DNA from: Fulvia fulva
Taxonomy: Eukaryota > Ascomycota > Dothideomycetes > Mycosphaerellales > Mycosphaerellaceae
DNA: 64,000 nt
Direction of reading: 5' to 3'
Assembly: GCF_020509005.1 (NCBI RefSeq)
Contig: NC_063015.1
Coordinates: 2,046,001 to 2,110,000 of the forward strand
This document shows, piece by piece, positions 43,425 to 54,619 of the stretch (positions are counted from its first letter, which is position 1; each line of letters opens with the position of its first letter). The notes under the pieces were generated by a model. That model did no database searches, had not been told where the DNA came from, and saw only the letters and a list, made by a program, of their open reading frames with translations. The translations under genes were made by a program, and so were the position numbers.

Positions 43425-43800
43425 TAATAGGGACAGCTCCTCCCGTACCTCTTCCTCCTCTAAAGAATCGAGCTTAGACGCGACCGCGTTATCGGTACGA
43501 CGCTTAGCTAGACGAAGTTGTTTCCGAAGACGGATCTTACGTATCTTTAGACGTACCTCCTCTTCCTCGATCTTTTCTAACTCTAACTTAAGCTTATTAC
43601 GAGAATCGCGTAAACGCTCCTAATTAGTACGTATAAGGCGTACATTACAATCCTTATACCCCTTCCTAATATAAGCTAAACACTTTCCCGACCGGGTACC
43701 TACGATATACTTTTAGACCGCTCTAGACGACCGCGCCTTCTAACAATTAGAATAAGGAGCTATTTCGATACCTAACGATTCGGTTTTAAGAGTAAGGCGT
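43425..43800 (-). pseudogene. Antisense coiled-coil ORF remnant inside Gypsy-C
   Basis: Between the chromodomain and the 3' LTR, one minus-strand frame reads through with only a few RIP-type stops. It gives a basic segment with Ser-Gly-Lys-Cys and Lys-Asp-Cys (near 43690-43650), then a long Glu/Lys/Arg-rich heptad-like coiled coil (Leu-Glu-Leu-Glu-Lys-Ile-Glu-Glu-Glu-Glu near 43590) ending near 43430. The Cys-pair plus coiled coil resembles small fungal proteins with a Cys motif before a coiled coil; this is from memory. It is not Gag or Pol. An extra antisense gene carried by the element is the simplest reading. Confidence 0.5.
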
Positions 43801-43891
43801 TAGCGACGTTTAGAAGAAGAAGACGACTTCCTTAGGAGAACAATCTACGGGAGTCGCCCGCTATAAGTAAGCTTTAGGACGAAGCTAAACT

Positions 43892-43904
43892 AGAAGGGGG
43901 ATAG
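43892..43904 (+). other. Gypsy-C polypurine tract
   Basis: AGAAGGGGGATAG lies immediately upstream of the 3' LTR. Confidence 0.75.
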
Positions 43905-44267
43905 TGTTACGGTTCGGTCACGACGCGCCTAGGGATCTAGAAAGTTAGGTAACTACTAGGCTAAGCGCTTAGTAAAGGATCGCTTAGAGTGCTTAGACTA
44001 TATAAAGTGATTAGACTGATTAGACTACTTCTACTTAGACTACTTAGACTACTTAGATAGGTAGTAGGATCTTCTTTATACTTAGGAACGACGAGATGCC
44101 CTTATAGCTTCGAGGCGTTTAACTTATATTACTATCTTACTAATTAGAATACGACCTCTACTCCAATTATTGCACTTTACTCTTAGCCCGCCTTAGCCTC
44201 TCTAAAGAATACCGCTACGTGACTTGATTTTTCTCTTCTAAGACTAGCCCTAGAACGAGATATAATA
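43905..44267 (+). repeat. Gypsy-C 3' LTR (363 bp)
   Basis: Begins TGTTACGGTTCGGTC. It aligns with the 5' LTR with scattered differences, mostly transitions. The TSD ctata follows. Confidence 0.9.
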
Positions 44268-44523
44268 CTATAGTTCTCCTTAGTCGAGGAAGACTACGCT
44301 AGGATATTCGTATCGTCTACGAAGCCGCTCGTAGCGGTGTTCTAGGATTCTAGGGCTAGGAGTAGCGTCGCTATAAAGAAGAGGAATAGGATAAGTACTA
44401 GCGTTAAGCCTTACGGGATTCTAGTATAGACTACTTAAAATAGGCTTTTATACTAACCGACTAGGATCGACGTACTACGGTTTTAGAGGTAGGACCGTAC
44501 GAAGTTAATAAGCTACTTAGGAA
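44268..44523 (-). pseudogene. Antisense RIP-decayed Tad-A copy, RT core segment
   Basis: Complements about 19470-19740 of Tad-A, including the decayed Phe-Val-Asp-Asp site near 44320. The start carries the Gypsy-C TSD. It is cut by mini-LTR copy 2 at 44524 and resumes at 45781. Confidence 0.87.
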
Positions 44524-44718
44524 TGTTATAGTTCACCTCGTAAGGCTACACTTAGTATTACGTGACCTAGTACGCTAGCGCGCCCGGACCCTAGACCCTA
44601 ACCTCGACGTTTACTTTATCGCGGCTTCGCGACTTTCTTATCTTCTCTTCTTCGTAGAACTTATTCGATTCTAAGGTATTAATACGTTTACGCCCTATCT
44701 TACGCCTTGTCCGTATTA
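44524..44718 (+). repeat. Mini-LTR copy 2, 5' LTR (195 bp)
   Basis: Begins TGTTATAGTTCACC and ends CCGTATTA (a TA end, presumably from CA). Contains GTAGAACTTA at 44654-44663, complementary to the primer site. Confidence 0.92.
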
Positions 44719-44720
44719 TT

Positions 44721-44729
44721 AAGTTCTAC
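44721..44729 (+). other. Mini-LTR self-complementary primer-binding site
   Basis: AAGTTCTAC starts 2 nt after the LTR and complements GTAGAACTT in the LTR (44654-44662); one more base (44720) also pairs. The same site is present in copy 1, split by the Tad-A insertion. Confidence 0.6.
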
Positions 44730-45400
44730 CGCTCTTAGATCGCCGAGCCGTACGATTATAGACTACGTATCGCCGCTACGACCGCGTACGACCGAGACTC
44801 GAATAGCCGTAGGTACTAATACGACTATCGGACTAGACGAATCATCCTTTATCCTAAGACTTAACCTAAACCCTCTTACGAAGGCGTTCCTCCGAGAAGC
44901 CCGATAAAAGCGGAACGGCGTACTTAGCGTAGCGTAGTAAGAGGTAGAAGACGAGTCGTAGTAGGATCCGGATTTCGACGATACCGTACGTATAGAACGA
45001 CTATATAATATAGCGTAAGAGATATAGAACGAGACTTAGGGTCGCGGAGACACTAAGTAGGCTCGTTAGTAAGAGGAAGAACGTCGGCGCTAGAAGCACT
45101 AAGAGCTACTACGTAATAAGTATAACCGACGTTAGTCTAAGAAGGAAACTCGACTCCGTATAGGTAGAGAGGATAAGACCTTATAATAGGGTATACGTAC
45201 GCGGAAGGAGGAACATCTTAGCTACCGCTATACGATACTAATTAACTTTACCTAGAAGGGCGAAGAGGTAGAATATAGGCTACGGTACAACCCTATAGAG
45301 TTCTAGATCGCTATAGCCGAGGAGCTTTCTCGCTCGGTTACTAAGAACCTAGAAGCCTAAAGGTTAGATATTAGACGACCTAGACATCGTTACCGATAGT
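44730..45400 (+). pseudogene. Mini-LTR interior ORF remnant, unknown charged protein
   Basis: The first ~60 codons are still open (to about 44907, ending Phe-Leu-Arg-Glu-Ala-Arg). The same frame then continues with TAG/TAA only at likely Gln/Trp positions through Asp-Pro-Asp-Phe-Asp-Asp (near 44970) and several Glu/Arg/Lys-rich stretches to about 45290. It has no zinc knuckle, protease or polymerase motif. I do not recognise the family. It could be a former host gene fragment, an accessory gene or a highly diverged Gag. Confidence 0.45.
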
Positions 45401-45572
45401 CGACCCTACGACGCCCGTATAATATAGATACGACTTAAGGCTTACTACGATAAGACATATAGTCTCTCTACGGTTAACCCGACGTAAGCTAGCGCTTCCT
45501 AATAGTACGGTTCTTCCTTACGGATATACCCTACGGCGATATATTTCCGCGTACGAAGGCGTACGGCGGTTT

Positions 45573-45585
45573 AAGAGGGGGGTAG
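45573..45585 (+). other. Mini-LTR polypurine tract
   Basis: AAGAGGGGGGTAG directly before the 3' LTR matches the G-run plus TAG/TAC rule of the gypsy elements here. Confidence 0.8.
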
Positions 45586-45780
45586 TATTATAGTTCACCT
45601 CGTAAGGCTACACTTAGTATCACGTGACCTAGTACGCTAGCGCGCCCGGACCCTAGACCCTAACCTCGACGTTTACTTTATCGCGGCTTCGCGACTTTCT
45701 TATCTTCTCTTCTTTATAGAACTTATTCGATTCTAAGGTATTAATACGTTTGCGCCCTATCTTACGCCTTATCCGTATTA
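45586..45780 (+). repeat. Mini-LTR copy 2, 3' LTR (195 bp)
   Basis: Starts TATTATAG (from TGTTATAG) and is otherwise close to the 5' LTR. It is followed by TSD aggga. Confidence 0.92.
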
Positions 45781-48615
45781 AGGGAGTCCTTTCGACCTTA
45801 GGACATAGAGTAGCCGCGGGTATAACACGTAGTCGAAGGCTCCTAATATATCTAGACTAAGTAAGGATACTACCTTGTCCCTATTCTTATACTAGATAGC
45901 CTTTACCTAAGAGGTGATAAGTTCTATCGCGGATAGCGTCGATCGCTATAGGCGCGTACCTATCTAGGTGTCCGGGAGTAGGGAGTATTCCTCTACCGCC
46001 TCGGAGAGTCTCGTTATAACTAGCTTCTTAAGCGCCTTCCTAAGAGTATTAAGGAGCGCAATTAGGCGGTACGACTTTACCTACGTATAGTCTTTCTTTT
46101 ACGGCTTACGTAGGACTACTATCGTCGATTGTTTAAAAGCTATCGGGTAGTATCCGGTCTATAGGCAGGCGTTAAAGATCGCTACGACTACTAGGGCTAG
46201 TTAATCTCTATACTTCTTTAGTAGCTCGTTTAGGATCCTATCCGGCCCGGGGCTTTCTTCGCCGGTAACTTCCTAAGTATAGCGGCAACTTCTCCCTCGG
46301 ACACCTCCTATCGGACCGCGATACTAGGGGCTAGGGGAGTAGAGCTATTTATGTCGCTTAGATTAGCCTCGACTAGGGGCGGGAAGAACTTACTAGCTAG
46401 TAGACGCGCCTTGGCCTCGGGGTCGCTAACCGGACTACTAGGCGATTATAGCGCTAGGATAGAGAAGGAGGGGCCCTATCTAGGGTCCTATCGGGCCTAT
46501 TTTACTAGCTTCTATATCCTCGCTAGCTTACCGGCGATTTCTTCTACTATAGCTCTCTAGCCGACTACTTTCTCCCTCCGTATTATAGCTTTCTTCTATT
46601 AGTATACCTCCCTATATACGTTCTAGGCCTCCTCGCTATAGCTGCTCGTCTATACCCGGCGGGCTCTCCTTACTTCTCTTACTACCGTAGTATACTTCGG
46701 CGTCTAGTATAGTTTAGACTATATCGTTAGTTAGGTAAGCGGAACGTAAAGTAAGGTCGCTTTTTTTATTTCGTCTATTAAACCTTAGACTACCTCGTCT
46801 ATCTCGTCTTTACTATTATATTACTACTACGCGATCTAGACTAGCCTCTCGGAGTTATCGAGGTACGCCTAGATATTAGCCTAGTAGGCCTTTTCCTAGT
46901 TTGACTTAGGGGTTCTCGCTAGTATACGTTATATCTATATCGTAATAGAGGTCCTAACTAGTATATAGTCTAACGACGCCTCGAGTTTATGTTCGATCCT
47001 ATAGTAGGTTACTATATAGTAGTAGCTATATAAGATCTAGGAGAGGTCGATCGTGCCTTAGAGTCCCCTCCTTACTAATATAGAAGTACGTACGGGGTCT
47101 ACCGTCGCTTCGTAGGCATATTATATAGCCTAGGAACTTATAGGTCGTTAGTCTCTTATAGTACGGGTTAATCTATAGCTCCTAGAATACTAGGACGTAG
47201 TAGACGTACGGGTCCGCCTCGTATAGGAAATGGTTCTATACTATATCCTTACTATAGTTAACGTTATACTAGATAATACTAAGCGTATCGAGGCTAGTTA
47301 TTATTATCGATAATCAATTCCTCTATAATGTCCTATGTCCTACTACCTAGCGCGTCCTAGCCTACGCCTGTTAGTTATATACTAAAGGGGAGCCGGGCCT
47401 AGTTAGATCCCCTCGCCGTAACTAGTAGAGTACGTAGCCTCCCGTACGCCCTAGGTTATATATCCTTTATATTATTCTCGGCCCTAGGGTGCTTATACCC
47501 GACTACCGCTAGCTAGTTCCGGTATAGACTAGCCTTACGGTCGCCGTAGAATCTTAGGGCGACGGTTCTATTTATAATTGCCCTGTTTTTCGCTAGCTTC
47601 CACTATAGGCATTCCGCGCTATACGATAGGTAGTACCCCGGATAGGTCGCGTACCGCCTTATAGCCGATATATAGTCTCTAGATATATAGTTTCCTATAT
47701 AGTTCGAGTAGGCCTACTTGTTTATATACGTATAGATTTAGTGTCTATACTATTAGTATTTGAAGTATTAGAGGATACGAAAGGATAAGGAGTACTTTTC
47801 GACTATCTTAAGGCTATATTACTAGATTAGGCCTTATTCTATTACTAGGATCGCCGCTTTCGCGTCTTATAGCTATACTATTTACGCTAAGGCCTTCTTC
47901 CCTTCTAGCTATTTCCTATAGAGCTAAGTCGCCTTCTATATTAGAGAGTTAAGAGTGACCGGGTTGTCCTCTTAGAGAGTACGTAGGTAACCTTAGTTAG
48001 TTAGGTCGAACTCTTTAGGTATATCGTAGACTAGGATCGTAAATTGCTTTATTAAGACCTTCGCTAATACCGTAACCTTAGATACCTACTATAGCTATAC
48101 CTCTAGGTGCCTCCTAGTAGTAGTAGAGCTAGTATAGATCTATAGAGTACCGTTAGACTATTAGTTCACTACGACTACCCCTAGTTAATTAATTTGCTAG
48201 GCGAGCTCCTTATTCGATAGCTTCGTAACTTCGGCCTAGTCTTGCTTTACTATAATACGGATCGTAACTATATCGTACGTTAGGCGGGGGCCTAGTATCG
48301 ATACCGCGACCGATACCTAGCTATAGGGGTATTGATTCCGGGTGGCCTTATTAATCGCCTAAGACGTCGTCCTTATTTCCTATTACCCTCGGTAATATAA
48401 TAGTACTAGCGCCGTACGTAGCTAAGTGATTATTACCTATAGAGACCGGTATAGGAGCTAATCGTTAGTTTCTATACTTTTTATATCCTCTATAAGTTAC
48501 TACTAGTTGTCTTAGGGGAGCTTCGCCTATAGAGCCGTAGGCGCCGGTAGTACCGTAGCCTAGGCTACTATTACCTAGGAGTTACCTAATATAGCTAGGC
48601 ACCTCCGCGGCGTTT
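45781..48615 (-). pseudogene. Antisense RIP-decayed Tad-A copy, 5' segment (RT start, endonuclease, ORF1)
   Basis: Complements Tad-A from about 19480 down to about 16315. It covers the RT N-terminus, the endonuclease (45900-47500), the ORF1 zinc-finger block (near 47590-47770) and ORF1 to the leader (near 48610). The match stops about 190 bp short of the Tad-A 5' end, so the copy is 5'-truncated, as is usual for LINEs. A shadow frame at 46351-46560 is not a gene. Copia-C inserts 7 bp beyond the end. Confidence 0.88.
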
Positions 48616-48621
48616 AATATA

Positions 48622-48839
48622 TATTGAGAATATACAGGTCATAGGGTCAATATTAGGTGCTTAGGGGGATTAGTAATTAGGGCTTACTAGTTAAGTCCTA
48701 AGTATAGCTGTCCCTCCTAAAATACCTATACTAACACTAGCGATACTATATATAGATACACGCTATCCTATTAGGTCCTTCTTCGTCTTTCGTGTGATCC
48801 GCCGTCTTCTACTACTACGCAACTCGTACCTGTTTAATA
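48622..48839 (+). repeat. Copia-C 5' LTR (218 bp, RIP-decayed)
   Basis: Starts TATTGAGAATATAC (TG changed to TA) and ends GTTTAATA. It carries many more CA/TG losses than its own 3' LTR. Confidence 0.92.
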
Positions 48840-49342
48840 GGTTATAAGCCCGAGTTAGCAACTCGGTGTTTCACCCTCGATAAAGTCGTATTGGAGTTAT
48901 TCCTCTTTAGAACAAAAGGAAGGCAGACTAGAGGCCGCACCCGCCTTATATAGGAAGCTATAGCCGTGCTATAGGTACATATAAGATGTAAAAGAGCCTA
49001 GTAAGGCACTATTAGACTCCGAGTTAGGGAGCCCGTACTAATACCTTAGACAAGTAGGCGAGCTTACTAAGAAGAGTCGCTCTCCGGACATCGCGTTCGT
49101 ATCGACTAACTGTTCATTCTAAGAGAGCCGTAGTGTCTTAGAAACCCCCTCTACTAAGAGAGTTACGCTATAGTGTCTTAGTACTAACACGATCCTTCGA
49201 CTTTCCTCCTCTTCCCGGCGGATAGCTATCCTCTCCGCTATTAACCTCGCGTTCGGTTTATCCCATTTCGATCCGATCGCGTACGACCTAATACATCCTT
49301 CTACCTAAGGGCAGCTAACCTGTCCCTTAACTTACAAAAAAA

Positions 49343-50425
49343 ATGGAGAACGAGACTAGGTTCTCAAGAAAGAGAGTAGTACCTGTTCTAATAAGAGAGA
49401 ACCACGAAACATAGTTCAAGCTAATAAGAATACACCTAGTATCAAAGCAGGTTGACTAGGTCCTCGAAGACATTATTACGGACATTCCCGCTACAACCCT
49501 ATCTATAGCGACACCCTCTACATTATCGGAGTCATCCCTTCCTTTAGATTAAGCGATAAGGAAGGCATCGTATAGACGGCACAATGTAACGGCCCTATAT
49601 AAGATATATATCTGTCTATCGACAGATGATTAAGAGATAACATACGAGATCCGGTATACGAAGGAGTTGTAGGAATGGGCTGAAGCTAAATATAAGAGAA
49701 GACTTCTAGCTACTAGAAGAAGTTTGCTTTAGCAATACACTAATTTCGTGATGACAGAGTACTAGTCAATAGATGACGCCTAGTAGGAGCTTAGCTCAAT
49801 TGTAAGGAGGTCTGTTTCAATCTCGCCTTAGTTCTAAGACATTAAGACTAAGGACAGAAAGATCTAGCAACTCTTAGTAGCTCTACTAGACTCATTTAGC
49901 TCAATTCGCGATACAATTGATGCCAAGGTGAATCTCTTACTATAAGACATTCTTACAATTCTTAGGGAGAAGCAAGAATCAATAATTTATTAAGGGATAG
50001 CTATGTTCGCTAAGAAGGGTTTCTAGGGTAAGCTTACGTACTATCTATACGGTAGTGACCATTTTATAAGCAAGTGCCTACACCTTTCTGTAGCTTAGTA
50101 GGCTATTAGGAACAAGGACAAACTAGCTAGGGTTACCTACCCTACTAAGAGACAACCGTTACTACCTCGTAGGAGGTCATTATTACTAAACCTTCGTAAT
50201 GTCCTTAAGGTAATAACGGACCTTATAAAGCAGATAAAGGAGAGCCGTAAGCCAAAGGCCTCCTCTAGTAAGCCTATAAGGGCCTATACGACCTAGGAAG
50301 ACGTATTAGACCCTAAGATACTATTAGAAGATAATAATGTTAATAAGGTTGCCTATTCTACTATAGAAGCTAAAGGTAAGTACCCCTCGTCCGAGTAGTT
50401 ACTTGACTCTTATACATCATTATAT
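49343..50425 (+). pseudogene. Copia-C gag remnant (Copia-A-like, RIP-decayed)
   Basis: ATG 49343 (Met-Glu-Asn-Glu-Thr) is retained. The frame is broken by TAG at former Gln/Trp codons from about 49401 on. The knuckle Cys codons near 50038-50050 are mutated to Tyr. The sequence follows Copia-A 1433-2515 closely and not Copia-B. Confidence 0.88.
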
Positions 50426-53400
50426 ATGACTGACCAAGATTCACTATTCAGGACACTGAAGCCTCTTCAAAAGAGGAAGTGGATCAAGGTTGGGGGTGGC
50501 TATCTACAAGCTACACATATGGGAAGTGCAGTAATGGGTGGTCCTTCTGGAAAGCAAATTGTCTTAGAAAATGTCTTGTTTGTTCCTGGCCTTGGAGTTA
50601 GTCTTGTTTCTTGGAATCAGTTTAGCCAACAATTTGCTGTCTAACCACCCAGTTTCACCCTTAAATCCCTTTCTGGAAAACCTGTTGTCCAGACAAAGCT
50701 GAGAGGGGGTGTTCCATTCATTCAAAGTGTTTTAGAGCAGCTTGAAGCTATGCCTCAAGCATATGCCTCTCTATAGGAGCATGACTTGGATCTGTCCAAG
50801 TTAGGTACACATTTTGAGTGTGAATTGGAACAGGCTATAACTGCCACTGAGTCCCAGGACCAGTGGGAGCTATAGCATAGAAGATGTGCACACCTTAGCA
50901 AGGGACTGCTAAGAAACCTGCATAGAGTCACTGACAAGAAAGATCCCATTCCTGTTCCTTCTGAACACCAGAACTGCAAGGTCTGCTCCCTTGCAAACAT
51001 GAGGAAGTTCAAAGGACCTGTTATAGAGAGGAAAGGAGAGACGCTGGCCCTCATCTCTATTGACATATGTGGGCCTTTTCAAGGTGCAGTCTCAAGACTT
51101 GGCTTCAAGTACTGGCTTGAGATTGTAGACAACTTCTTAAGGAAGAAGTGGGTAATCCCTTTGAAGGCTAGGAGTGATGCTCCTACAGCTCTAAAGGAAT
51201 GGAAGGTTCAGGTAGAGAACAGCTCAAGGTGTTTTCTATCTGCAATCCGTAGTGATGGTGCAAGGGAAATTCTTTCCTTGCTAAAACAGTGGGAGAAGGA
51301 GTTTGGCATTCAGATGGACACAACTGATGCCTACAACTCACTTCAGAATGGACCTGTGGAAAGGTCAATCCAAGCCTCTGAGAATACAGTGAGAGCTATT
51401 CTTGAGGACTCGAGTATGCCAGTTGAATTCTGGCTAGAGGCCCTTATTGCTTAAACTGTGGTCAGAAACAGACTTCCAAATGGACTAATAGTAGATGGTA
51501 CTACTCTTTTACCAGAAGAAGCCTTCACTGGCCAGGTACTATCAGTTGACCATTTGAGAGTCTAGGGATGTAAAGCAGTGGTCTGTGTAGACCCGAGATC
51601 CCAACCTCAAGGCTTGAGAAGTGACGAGCTCATGAATAGGGGTAAAGAAGTTGTCTTTGTTGGCTATGTGGAGGACACCACAAAGCAATGGCTCTTCTGG
51701 GAGCCTGACATGAAAGCCATCAAAACACACGGGCAAGTTGACTGGTTTGAGAATGAGAAGGGGGGTGATATGGATCTTGGCATCACCTTCACAAACCAGT
51801 CAAGCAGAGCCCTGAAGAGAAACCCCGTTGGAAGACCTCCTGCTCAGGTCTCCAGTTCATCAATGCAGCCACAGCAGCTCCAGGCAAAGCCTCTGTTTGT
51901 GCAACTTCCCCAACCTCCAAAAGACATTAGAGTGTACTAGAAGAGTGGAGTAGAGGGGACTCCAAGAAAAGAAAAGGAAGAGGAACTTGTTCAGGAGGAT
52001 CAACCTTAACAGCCACCTCAGCTTGCAGGCAACAAGAGGTCAAGGGGGGATGAAGATGATGGCTCTGCTGAGCATGAAGCCAAGCATCATAGGGCATTGA
52101 TTGCTCAGATGTTTCATCTTGATCCAACTATGAGCTGGGTTGAGGAAATCCTGAATGATGTGGAGGGATATGCATTTGCTGCTGTTAGGCAGGCCATAGC
52201 CTACCAGCAGGAAGTGCCAATCCTAAAGTCCTATAAGGAGGCAGTGGGAGACCCCAATTGGGGACATATGTGGAAAGAGGCAATCCAGAAAGAACTTATT
52301 GCCTTAGGAAGCAACAACACCTTGGATCCAGTTGTACCACTAAGGGGTGCAAGCCTGGTTACATCTAAGTGGGTTTTTGATGTGAAAAGAATGATCAGTG
52401 GAGCCATTGAAGAGTTCAAGGCAAGACTGGTTGCAAGAGGGTTTTCCCAGAAATATGGTGTTGACTTTGAAGAGACCTTTGCACCTACTGTTAGGCATGA
52501 TACCCTTAGGGTCTTCATGGCTGTAGTATGTGAGAGAGATCTTGAGATACACCAGGTGGATGTGAACAATGCTTTCACCGAAAGCAGCCTTCTTGAAGAC
52601 ATCTACATGATCCCACCCCTAGGTGTTGAAATTCCACCAAATATGGTCTTCAAGGTCCTTAGAAGCCTGTATGGACTGAAGCAAGCAGCTAGAGATTGGA
52701 ACAAGCTCTGTGTTGCCAAGCTAGAACAGATTGGATCCACCTAGTCCCAGGTGGATCCATGCCTACTCATCTACAGAGGAAGAGACCTCATGGTCCTCAC
52801 CTATGTAGATGACATCCCCATTGCAGCTCCAAAGCTGTCAGATGTTCAGTGGTTTAAGGCTGAGCTTGGAAAAGTGTTTAAGATTAAAGATCTTGGTGAA
52901 CCTACGAAGATCCTTGGAATGAGGATTATAAGAGACAGGTCCTAAGGCACTGTAAAGCTTGATCAAGGACACTACATCCAAACTAACCTTGCCAAGATGG
53001 GCATCTCTCCAGAGAAGGCCACACCCACACTCTCACCTATGGACAGCTATGAGGATCTGAGACCTTCAGCTACTATGGATGAGAGGTGCAACAAACAGGA
53101 GTACCAGGGTTGCAATGGTACCTGGATGTGGCCAATGACAATGACAAGGCCAGACCTTGCTTTCCCCCTTAGAAGAATCAGCTCATATGTTGCTGACCCT
53201 CCAAAGCAACATCTTAGAGCTTTGAAGAAACTCTCCAGGTATCTGAGATCATACCCGGACCTGGGCTTGATGTACAGAAGAGGAGGAGGTATTCTCCAGG
53301 GATACTCAGATTCTGGTTATGCTATGGACAAGGCAGACAGAGTCTCAATCCTTAGACATATATGGTTCCTTTATAGATCACCTATGTCCTGGATGAGTAG

Positions 53401-53812
53401 GAAGCAGAAGTCTGTTGCTACATCAACAATGGAGGCTGAGTTCATGGCCATGAATGCAGCAGCTAAGCAGTCACAGTTTCTTGCTGCAGTCCTTAGGGAG
53501 ATGAGGTGTCCTGACCTGGTTGGAGAGTGTTCATTCCAACCTAGGATCAAGGCAAGCAGTACTGTTGATGAGCTGAGACCCGTGGAGCTTATAGGTGACA
53601 ACTAAGCAGCTTTGACCTTTGTCAAAGATGCCCATGTCCATGACAGGTCAAAGCATATTGATGTTGCATACCACTATGTCAGGAATCTCTCGTGGTAAAG
53701 GAAGATTGCAGTGGATTACTGCTACATAAAGGACATAGTTGCTGATGGGCTGGCTAAGCCCCTCAATGGCCAGCAGTTTCAAAACTTTGTAAGGCAGCTC
53801 TAGCTTGTATAA
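50426..53812 (+). pseudogene. Copia-C protease to RNase H, mostly undamaged but with several stops
   Basis: Protease flank and pre-integrase follow from 50426. The full integrase core missing from Copia-B is present here: Asp near 51062, Arg-Ser-Asp-Gly near 51245 and Gln-Asn-Gly-Pro-Val-Glu near 51345. The RT has Tyr-Val-Asp-Asp near 52802. RNase H runs to TAA 53810-53812. TAG/TAA codons interrupt it near 50641, 50774, 50872, 51453, 51564, 51938, 52008, 52741, 52944, 53603, 53697 and 53801, mostly at Gln or Trp positions. Confidence 0.88.
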
Positions 53813-53846
53813 GGGATTGTTTGAGACCTTCTGACCTGAGTGGGAG

Positions 53847-54064
53847 TGTTGAGAATATGCAGGTCATAGGGTCAACATTAGGTGCTTAGGGGGATTAGTA
53901 ATCAGGGCTTGCTAGTCAAGTCCTAAGTACAGCTGTCCCTCCTAAAATACCTATACTAACACTAGCGATACTGTATATAGATACACGCTATCCTATTAGG
54001 TCCTTCTTCGTCTTTCGTGTGATCCGCCGTCTTCTACTACTACGTAACTCGTACCTATTTAACA
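53847..54064 (+). repeat. Copia-C 3' LTR (218 bp, lightly RIP-marked)
   Basis: Same length as the 5' LTR but it keeps TGTTGAGAATATGC, with damage mainly in its second half. Both Copia-C LTRs share ctttcgtgtg where Copia-A and Copia-B have ctttggtgtg. Confidence 0.92.
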
Positions 54065-54449
54065 ATATACGTTAATATAAATAGGAAGCTTCCTATAACT
54101 CTATAACCTTAACGGTACCGCTATCTTCGAATAGTATTAGGTCCTATAGCTCTTTAGATACTTATATAATAGCGCCTATAACGGAGGCCTTTATAGACTT
54201 CGTAAATTACTACGACTCTCTCGGTATCCGATATAGCGAGGATAATAATAGTATAGTAAAGCGTAAGAGTGTAGTAGTAGACGACTTAACGACTAACAAT
54301 AAAGACGACGTTATAGAGGACGAAGTTATAGATAATAAAGCGATAGATAATAAAGCGGATAATCTAGAGGACGATATGACCTTCGTATAGGCCTACGTCG
54401 TAAGGAAGAATAGTACTAAGAACAGGCCGATTTTTTGGAGGGGGGGTAG
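54065..54449 (+). pseudogene. Gypsy-F: 3' terminal coding remnant of a RIP-decayed gypsy element
   Basis: An acidic stretch (repeated Asp/Glu/Asn-Lys codons near 54290-54370), then a purine tract GGAGGGGGGGTAG at 54437-54449 immediately before an LTR. No catalytic motif is left. It is probably the C-terminal tail of Pol or an accessory region. Confidence 0.55.
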
Positions 54450-54619
54450 TATTACGGGCCTAGGCAGACGTCTAGTAAATAGTAGTCGGTTACTTAACTC
54501 GGTACGGGCCGGCCCGTATACCTCGGCTTATATATTAACTTTCCGTACCTCGTACTCCTCTTAGATAGCCTGTCTAACAACTTCGTTATTTACTCTATAT
54601 TAAGAACGGCTCCCTTATA
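54450..54619 (+). repeat. Gypsy-F 3' LTR, RIP-decayed (right end approximate)
   Basis: Starts TATTACGGGCC (TG changed to TA) after a G-run purine tract. It resembles the Gypsy-A LTR in its start, a TATA-like element near 54532, GTCTAACAA near 54577 and a CCCTTATA end. No second copy is in the window, so the end is inferred. Confidence 0.55.

Larger units (their letters stand above)
35485..44267 (+). mobile_element. Gypsy-C: RIP-decayed chromovirus with nested insertions
   Basis: 8.8 kb as found, about 7.0 kb without its two insertions. The LTRs are 363 bp each (35485-35847 and 43905-44267) and the perfect TSD is ctata. The interior has gag, protease, RT, RNase H, integrase and chromodomain remains, all full of TAG/TAA. 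It is interrupted by a solo Copia-A LTR (39261-39494) and by Tad-C (39956-41527). An antisense ORF remnant lies between the chromodomain and the 3' LTR. Confidence 0.92.
44524..45780 (+). mobile_element. Mini-LTR element copy 2: complete 1.26-kb non-autonomous LTR element
   Basis: Two 195-bp LTRs (44524-44718 and 45586-45780) surround an 867-bp interior, with a primer site and a purine tract. The 5-bp TSD is aggaa/aggga (44519-44523 and 45781-45785), the difference being a RIP-type G-to-A. It has no gag, protease, RT or integrase. Its LTR start (TGTTA(T/C)(A/G)G) and priming design resemble the gypsy elements here, so a gypsy element probably mobilised it. Confidence 0.92.
48622..54064 (+). 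mobile_element. Copia-C: recombinant, half RIP-decayed copia element
   Basis: 5.44 kb with 218-bp LTRs of the Copia-B type and a perfect TSD atata (48617-48621 and 54065-54069). The gag half resembles Copia-A, and the region from about 50690 on resembles Copia-B. 48622 to about 50420 is RIP-decayed; most of the rest is not. Confidence 0.93.
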
